Of a DNA stretch of 8,941 nucleotides, positions 5,676 to 8,941 are shown piece by piece. This DNA comes from Chersky-840 sp035532735 (GTDB taxonomy: Bacteria > Actinomycetota > Acidimicrobiia > Acidimicrobiales > UBA8190): assembly GCA_035532735.1 (NCBI GenBank), contig DATKQM010000040.1:1-8941 (forward strand). The letters are read 5' to 3'. A program made the translations under genes and the position numbers. Position 1 is the stretch's first letter; the number at the start of each line of letters is the position of its first letter. Below the pieces are notes generated by a model. That model searched no databases, was not told where the DNA came from, and was given only the letters and a program-made list of their open reading frames with translations.

Positions 5676-5891
5676 GTGGCTGCCGTTTGCGAAGTCTGTG
5701 GCAAGCACCCCTCGTTCGGGATGAACCTCAGCCACTCCCACCGCCGGACCAAGAGACGCTGGGACCCCAACATCCAGCGGGTCCGGGCCATCGTGAACGG
5801 CTCCCCCCGCCGACTCCAGGTGTGCACCTCCTGCATCCGCGCCGGCAAGGTCACGAAACCTCCCCGGCGCACCAGCCCCCAGCCCTCTTAA
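5676..5891 (+). CDS. rpmB: 50S ribosomal protein L28
   Basis: The product is 71 residues, the usual size. It begins with AAVCEVCGKHPSFGMNLSHSH, includes the basic KRRWDPNIQRVRA, and ends LQVCTSCIRAGKVTK plus a short tail. Four cysteines in two C-x2-C pairs (C5/C8, C50/C53) mark the zinc-containing C+ form of L28, a structural protein of the large ribosomal subunit. The frame is open far upstream, but only this GTG, ten bases after GAGGAG (5660-5665), gives an L28 beginning; the upstream part is the antisense of fakA. It is divergent from fakA across 58 bases. Zinc-containing forms are sometimes under Zur control when a second copy exists; nothing here shows that. Confidence 0.96.
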   Translation: MAAVCEVCGKHPSFGMNLSHSHRRTKRRWDPNIQRVRAIVNGSPRRLQVCTSCIRAGKVTKPPRRTSPQPS

Positions 5892-5896
5892 GGGCT
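5881..5896 (+). terminator. Hairpin over the rpmB stop codon
   Basis: AGCCCT (5881-5886) and AGGGCT (5891-5896) are perfect 6-bp arms around CTTA and include the TAA stop. No T-run follows, only a C-run. It is a weak terminator or 3'-end stabiliser at best. Confidence 0.35.
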
Positions 5897-5974
5897 CCCC
5901 CCGCCGCATGTCGGCAGAGGGCCACGGCGGACCGACCCAGTAGCAGGACCGGCAGTTGCGCAATTTCGTAATTA

Positions 5975-5988
5975 GGGGAATTGGTCCC
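5975..5988. promoter_or_regulatory. DosR/DevR-like dyad upstream of the cytochrome b operon
   Basis: GGGGAATTGGTCCC keeps the GGG-8-CCC spacing of the mycobacterial DosR consensus (GGGACTWWAGTCCC) and matches it at about ten of fourteen positions. Its centre is about 41 bases upstream of the expected leaderless transcription start, where activating DosR sites usually lie. The fourth base is G rather than A, so this is suggestive only. Confidence 0.3.
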
Positions 5989-6010
5989 TGGAGCAGACCA
6001 CGGTCGCTCG

Positions 6011-6016
6011 TATGCT
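6011..6016 (+). promoter_or_regulatory. Candidate -10 for a leaderless cytochrome b operon transcript
   Basis: TATGCT ends six bases before the ATG at 6023, the spacing expected for a leaderless actinobacterial transcript. The ATG has no good Shine-Dalgarno site. No strong -35 is present, which would fit an activator-dependent promoter. Confidence 0.42.
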
Positions 6017-6022
6017 GACGAG

Positions 6023-6181
6023 ATGCTCGGTGCTCTCGTCAACCTGAACCACACGGGCCACTACCTGCACTGGGGATTCATCCAGATCAGCGTGGCCAAC
6101 ATCGTCGTGATCCTGCTCATGGTCGTGGTATTCGTGGCCGCGGTCGCCATCCCCTTCCGAACCGGGGGGCGGCACCGATGA
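6023..6181 (+). CDS. 52-aa single-span membrane subunit of the cytochrome b operon
   Basis: This short protein begins MLGALVNLNHTGHYLHWGF and has one hydrophobic segment (about residues 19-43) and a basic tail (RTGGRHR). The positive-inside rule places the tail in the cytoplasm and the N-terminus outside. Three histidines, H10, H13 and H16, lie on the extracytoplasmic side of the span at three-residue spacing. The frame is open to a TTG at 5981, but the ATG at 6023 is preferred because TATGCT lies at the correct distance for a leaderless start. The stop overlaps the next gene's ATG. It is probably a small structural or ligand-supplying subunit of a membrane complex with the next two products; I know no assigned function. 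Confidence 0.8.
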   Translation: MLGALVNLNHTGHYLHWGFIQISVANIVVILLMVVVFVAAVAIPFRTGGRHR

Positions 6182-6930
6182 GCGACACGATCACCAACCG
6201 CTTCGCCGACGGCGATGCACCCTCGGAGGACCCGGTGGACGATGCCCGCCCGGCGCCGGGGGACGAGAAGATGTGGACCGCCCGCCTCCGGGGCGCGGGG
6301 GTTCGAGCCCTCCCCCCGAGCAAGCTCCTCCCCGACCGCCAGCCGAGCTATGTGGCGTCGTGGGTCTACATCTTCGGGATCCTGAGCTTCGCCTCGTTCA
6401 TCGTGATCCTGCTTTCGGGGGTCGTGCTCATCGTGCGGGGACCGTCGTGGTGGCACGAGTCTCAGGTCGGGCTCTTCTTCAACAGCATCCACCTCTGGAG
6501 CGTCGAGCTCTTCTTCTTCTTCATGGTCCTGCACCTGTGGGGCAAGTTCTTCATGGCGGCCTGGCGGGGCAAGCGGGCGCTCACCTGGATGACCGGCGCG
6601 GTGACGTTCGCGATATCGATCGGCGCGGCGTTCACCGGGTACCTCTCCCAGCAGAATTTCGACTCCCAATGGATCTCGACCCAGGCCAAGGACGGACTCA
6701 ACTCGGTCGGTATCGGGGCGTTGTTCAACGTGTTGAACTTCGGACAGATGCTGCTGTGGCACGTCCTGCTCCTTCCCGTCTTCGTCGGTGCGCTGATTGG
6801 CATCCATCTGCTCCTCGTCCGTCGGCGTGGCGTGGTGCGGCCGCTCCCGGTCCGCACCGGACGTCATGCGCGCACCGCACGGGCCAGGACCCCGGCCGCT
6901 CCCCCCTCCTCGGAAGGAGTCGACCGATGA
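6178..6930 (+). CDS. Diheme cytochrome b, N-terminal half type (b6-like)
   Basis: This 250-aa protein has a soluble N-terminus (1-57), four membrane helices (about 58-86, 100-127, 134-155, 185-214) and a basic, proline-rich tail. The second helix has H105 and H119 (i+14), and the fourth has H195 and H210 (i+15). This is the spacing of the heme ligands in cytochrome b6; mitochondrial-type cytochrome b has i+14 in both. The segment FTGYLSQQNFDSQW (152-165) stands where bc-type proteins carry an LPW motif. There is no cysteine, so no b6-style covalent third heme can be attached. It probably moves electrons between a quinone pool and an unknown partner across the membrane. The gene is coupled on both sides by ATGA overlaps. 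The C-terminal cytochrome b half (PEWY-bearing) is not encoded here. Confidence 0.88.
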   Translation: MSDTITNRFADGDAPSEDPVDDARPAPGDEKMWTARLRGAGVRALPPSKLLPDRQPSYVASWVYIFGILSFASFIVILLSGVVLIVRGPSWWHESQVGLFFNSIHLWSVELFFFFMVLHLWGKFFMAAWRGKRALTWMTGAVTFAISIGAAFTGYLSQQNFDSQWISTQAKDGLNSVGIGALFNVLNFGQMLLWHVLLLPVFVGALIGIHLLLVRRRGVVRPLPVRTGRHARTARARTPAAPPSSEGVDR

Positions 6931-7961
6931 GCGAGGCGCCTCCGCAGAGCCCACGAACCCGCACCTTGGCCGAGGCGTCGCTCGGCTCCGACGACAGCGC
7001 CTGGGACGGCCCCAAGATCCGCTACGACCTGGTCAAGGAATTCGTGGTGGCGCTGGTGGTGATCGCCCTCGCGAGCGTCGCACTGGCCGCGATCTTCTCC
7101 TCGCCCGACGACCATCCCGTCACCATCCGCCAGTGGTCCCAGGGTAACCCGGGGGACTTCCTGGCCACGTCGGTCACCGAGCTCGACGGGTCGAGCCCCA
7201 CCGCCACCTACGGCCCGCCCTACAACTCGTGGACCTCGGGAGAGGGCCAGAAGATCGGGCCCGTCGGACTCCAGCGCTGGGCCGGTGTCCACATCCCCGT
7301 GAACTCCCAGAACGACTTCGTCCTGGCACCCTTGCACCTGGCCGCGGCCAGCGACCCATCCTTGCGCGCCGCCCTGGCGCAGTACTCCACCGCTTCGGCC
7401 GACCAGCAGAAGCAGTGGACGACGGCATACATCAAGGGCGTCGGGCACGTGAAGTTCCACGACACCGCCGTGGTCCTGCCGCGCGGGCGCTATGGCCCCG
7501 TGGCGCCCATGCTGAGCGGCCTGCTCAACATGGCGCGCACCGGAAGCCTCGACGCCGATCTGCTGGCGTCCCCGCAGTTCTACGGCACCGACTACACCAA
7601 GCCCCTCCTGTTCATCGCCGACGGCTCGTTCTTGGCCGCCGAGGCCTCCGCCCAGCACCTGCAGGGCGACCAGTGGGGGATGATGAACGAGACCGGGAAC
7701 TATCCGGGCCAGGCATGGCTGTGGCTCTACACCATGTGGTACCAGGTCTCGCCGTTCTCGACCTCGTGGTCCGCCAATGCCGACGCCCTGGTGTGGGCGC
7801 TCATGATGCTCCTCACGTTGGCCCTGATCCTGGTGCCCTTCATTCCGGGGTTGCGCTCGATCCCGCGGCTGGTCCCGATCTACCGCCTCATCTGGCGTGA
7901 CCACTACCGCCGGCTGGCCGCCGATGCCGGGAGCTCATCCGCCCCACCCGGCTCGGGTTGA
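6927..7961 (+). CDS. 344-aa membrane-anchored partner of cytochrome b
   Basis: One hydrophobic helix lies at residues 38-58 (KEFVVALVVIALASVALAAI) and another at about 287-307 (ALVWALMMLLTLALILVPF). Between them is a domain of about 225 residues, probably extracytoplasmic, followed by a basic amphipathic tail (SIPRLVPIYRLIWRDHYR). The domain has no cysteine, no CxxCH heme site and no Rieske motif. Histidines H122, H137, H174 and H178 (GHVKFHDT) could bind metal or heme, but this is not shown. The ATG overlaps the cytochrome b stop, and GGAAGGAG lies eight bases upstream. The placement of two helices after a b6-like half is where subunit IV would be in a b6f complex, so it may take that structural role with a different outer domain. 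Function unknown. Confidence 0.85.
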   Translation: MSEAPPQSPRTRTLAEASLGSDDSAWDGPKIRYDLVKEFVVALVVIALASVALAAIFSSPDDHPVTIRQWSQGNPGDFLATSVTELDGSSPTATYGPPYNSWTSGEGQKIGPVGLQRWAGVHIPVNSQNDFVLAPLHLAAASDPSLRAALAQYSTASADQQKQWTTAYIKGVGHVKFHDTAVVLPRGRYGPVAPMLSGLLNMARTGSLDADLLASPQFYGTDYTKPLLFIADGSFLAAEASAQHLQGDQWGMMNETGNYPGQAWLWLYTMWYQVSPFSTSWSANADALVWALMMLLTLALILVPFIPGLRSIPRLVPIYRLIWRDHYRRLAADAGSSSAPPGSG

Positions 7962-7989
7962 ACCGGGCCACCTCACCACGGCTCGGTTC
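7960..7989 (+). terminator. Hairpin ending the cytochrome b operon
   Basis: GAACCGGGCC (7960-7969) pairs with GGCTCGGTTC (7980-7989) over ten positions, one of them G-U, around a 10-base loop. It begins inside the stop codon of the 344-aa gene. It lacks a T-run, as many high-GC actinobacterial terminators do. Confidence 0.6.
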
Positions 7990-8014
7990 TTGACCTCAGG
8001 GTAAGGATCTCGCC

Positions 8015-8068
8015 ATGTTCGCCTCGCCCGGCCGGGCCGTGACATGGCGTCGGGCGAACCGTCGATGA
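8015..8068 (+). CDS. Possible 17-aa leader ORF coupled to the acetyltransferase
   Basis: An ATG seven bases after AAGGA (8003-8007) opens a 17-codon frame with an arginine-rich end (WRRANRR). Its TGA (8066-8068) overlaps the ATG at 8065 of the acetyltransferase as ATGA. The acetyltransferase itself has no clear ribosome binding site at either possible start, so re-initiation after this small ORF would explain its translation. A regulatory role for the peptide is not shown. Confidence 0.35.
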   Translation: MFASPGRAVTWRRANRR

Positions 8069-8586
8069 CCGGCAGATTCAGCGACGAGTCCGTCGTCGAG
8101 TTGTCGGACGGCATCACGGTGCATATCCGCCCTATCGACCCCGACGACGCCTCGGCGCTGCGCGCCTTTCACGCCCGGCTGTCGCGCGAGAGCATCGTGC
8201 TGCGGTTCTTCGGCGCCCACCCCTGTCTGTCTGACGCCGAGGTGCATAGCTTCACCGAGGTGGACGGGGTCGACCGTCTCGCGCTCGTGGCCGAGCTCGG
8301 ACCGAAGATCGTGGCCGTGGCCCGCTACGACCGGACACCGGGACGTGACGAAGCCGAGGTGGCCTTCGTCGTCGACGACGCCTTCCAAGGCCACGGGCTC
8401 GCCACGATCCTGTTGCAGCGCCTGACCGATGCGGCCCGCGGCCAGGGGATCCGGTGGCTGGTGGCCGACACCCTTTCTGAGAACTTCCGGATGCTGAACG
8501 TCTTTCGCCATTCGGGCCTCCCCCGAACCTTCGGCCGGGCCTCTGAGGTCATACACGTCGTCATGGACATCTCGCCGCCGACCTGA
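8065..8586 (+). CDS. GNAT-family N-acetyltransferase
   Basis: The product is 173 aa from this start. It follows the GNAT order: an opening strand VVELSDGITVHIRPIDPDDASAL-like region, then RLSRESIVLRFFGAHP, a central strand pair around IVAVARYDR and EAEVAFVVDD, the acetyl-CoA pyrophosphate loop QGHGLATILL, and the helix SENFRMLNVFRHSGL. It resembles the catalytic part of actinobacterial Pat-type protein lysine acetyltransferases, which modify enzymes such as acetyl-CoA synthetase, but no regulatory domain is attached, so the substrate is unknown. An in-frame ATG at 8044 would add seven residues; I chose 8065 for its overlap with the leader ORF. The hairpin at 7960-7989 separates it from the cytochrome operon. 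Confidence 0.88.
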   Translation: MTGRFSDESVVELSDGITVHIRPIDPDDASALRAFHARLSRESIVLRFFGAHPCLSDAEVHSFTEVDGVDRLALVAELGPKIVAVARYDRTPGRDEAEVAFVVDDAFQGHGLATILLQRLTDAARGQGIRWLVADTLSENFRMLNVFRHSGLPRTFGRASEVIHVVMDISPPT

Positions 8587-8604
8587 GCGCCGGCGTTGGC
8601 GCTC
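8585..8604 (+). terminator. Hairpin after the acetyltransferase
   Basis: GAGCGCC (8585-8591) and GGCGCTC (8598-8604) are perfect 7-bp arms around a 6-base loop, starting in the stop codon. There is no T-run. The position directly at the 3' end supports a terminator role. Confidence 0.5.
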
Positions 8605-8656
8605 TCGGACATTCCTGCCCGTCCGCCGTCGGAGCGACCGATGGCCCCTCCCACCT

Positions 8657-8691
8657 GGGACTTTCGGACGCCACGAAGGGACCTTTGGCTC
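8657..8691. promoter_or_regulatory. Two tandem DosR/DevR-like boxes
   Basis: GGGACTTTCGGACG (8657-8670) and GGGACCTTTGGCTC (8678-8691) are two similar boxes whose starts are 21 bp apart, two helical turns. They resemble DosR sites of the GGGAC-TTT-GG-CCC type, the second missing only one base from GGGACCTTTGGCCC. DosR activates genes under low oxygen or nitric oxide in mycobacteria. They lie about 100 bp upstream of the gene at 8792 and downstream of the acetyltransferase, so that gene is the likely target. The rest of the 205-bp gap holds a small GTTGC/GCAAC dyad (8754-8768) and no gene. Confidence 0.5.
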
Positions 8692-8791
8692 TGTCTCAAG
8701 CAGGTCGCCCCCGTCATCGTGGACACAGAGGCTGGGCACGCCTGTCGAGCCTCGTTGCTAAGGGCAACTCAAACAGGAACGGGAGCCGGGT

Positions 8792-8941
8792 ATGCGGCGA
8801 AAGACGCTCGACATGATCATGACGGCGGGCGGTGCGGTCCTCATTGTCATCTTGCTGGTGGCAGGGGGCCTCGGGCTGTGGGGCTACAACTTCGCCAACA
8901 GCAACGTCCACGACCAGCTCGCCCAGCAGGCGATCACCTTC
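8792..8941 (+). CDS. Small membrane protein, N-terminal 50 residues (partial)
   Basis: An ATG six to seven bases after GGGAG opens a frame that runs to the window edge. It begins MRRKTLDMIMTAGG, has one membrane helix (about 12-34, VLIVILLVAGGLGLWGY) and continues FANSNVHDQLAQQAITF on what should be the outer side. I recognise the pattern RRKTLD, GG, AGG-LWG, then V-QL-QQ-I-F as a conserved actinobacterial membrane protein family without a known role. The tandem DosR-like boxes upstream suggest stress control. Confidence 0.78.
   Translation, partial: MRRKTLDMIMTAGGAVLIVILLVAGGLGLWGYNFANSNVHDQLAQQAITF

Noticed and set aside
5307..5891. A 194-aa frame ending in the L28 sequence
   Set aside because: Only the last 71 codons are L28. 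The upstream part is antisense to fakA, and the GTG at 5676 has a suitable ribosome binding site.
6061..7904. Long minus-strand frames opposite the cytochrome operon
   Set aside because: They are charged, low-complexity antisense readings. The plus strand shows membrane helices, heme histidines and overlapping starts.
6273..7961. A 562-aa plus-strand frame beginning inside cytochrome b
   Set aside because: Its first 218 residues are an out-of-frame reading of cytochrome b. The real 344-aa protein starts at the ATGA overlap at 6927 with a good ribosome binding site.
7996..8739. 247-aa minus-strand frame opposite the acetyltransferase
   Set aside because: It is a shadow of the GNAT gene with biased composition; the plus strand has conserved GNAT motifs.

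Overview
The window looks like chromosomal DNA of a high-GC actinobacterium. Two things suggest this: the rpmB and fakA-type genes lie back to back as in actinobacterial chromosomes, and the GNAT enzyme and the right-edge membrane protein resemble families I associate with Actinobacteria. An acidimicrobial lineage is possible, but I cannot fix the class from sequence alone.

Left region (1 to about 3855), all minus strand: one end of an integrative element. A tyrosine integrase is the first gene of a tightly packed operon. It is followed by a 183-aa cysteine-containing unknown, an 84-aa basic unknown, a 69-aa unknown, a primase-polymerase (PrimPol) protein and a DUF3987 helicase-like protein that runs off the left edge. 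Four of the five junctions are 4-base ATGA or GTGA overlaps. Inverted repeats lie at or near several start codons, so translational coupling and RNA folding may set gene output. The content fits a self-replicating integrative element, a degenerate prophage or a phage satellite. No capsid, transfer or repressor gene is visible.

Middle region (3884 to 5891): chromosomal backbone, with a fakA/YloV-type fatty acid kinase on the minus strand and rpmB (ribosomal protein L28) divergent on the plus strand. In many actinobacteria recG follows fakA. Here the element begins right after fakA, so it probably inserted between fakA and its usual neighbour.

Right region (6011 to 7989), plus strand: a three-gene operon with ATGA overlaps. 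It encodes a 52-aa single-span membrane protein with three histidines near its N terminus, a four-span cytochrome b with b6-type heme-ligand spacing, and a 344-aa protein with one membrane span at each end and a large, probably extracytoplasmic domain. None of the three contains cysteine. No Rieske protein, c-type cytochrome or C-terminal cytochrome b half is present. This is the best candidate for a poorly described membrane redox complex. A possible leaderless promoter and a DosR/DevR-like dyad lie upstream, and a strong hairpin follows the last gene.

Far right: a GNAT acetyltransferase, possibly coupled to a 17-codon leader ORF; then a 205-bp gap with a hairpin and two tandem DosR-like boxes 21 bp apart; then the start of a membrane protein cut by the window edge. 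DosR-like sites near both the cytochrome operon and this gene suggest control by low oxygen or nitric oxide, but this rests on motif similarity only. No stretch over 300 bases lacks a gene. No tRNA, rRNA, CRISPR array or insertion sequence was seen.
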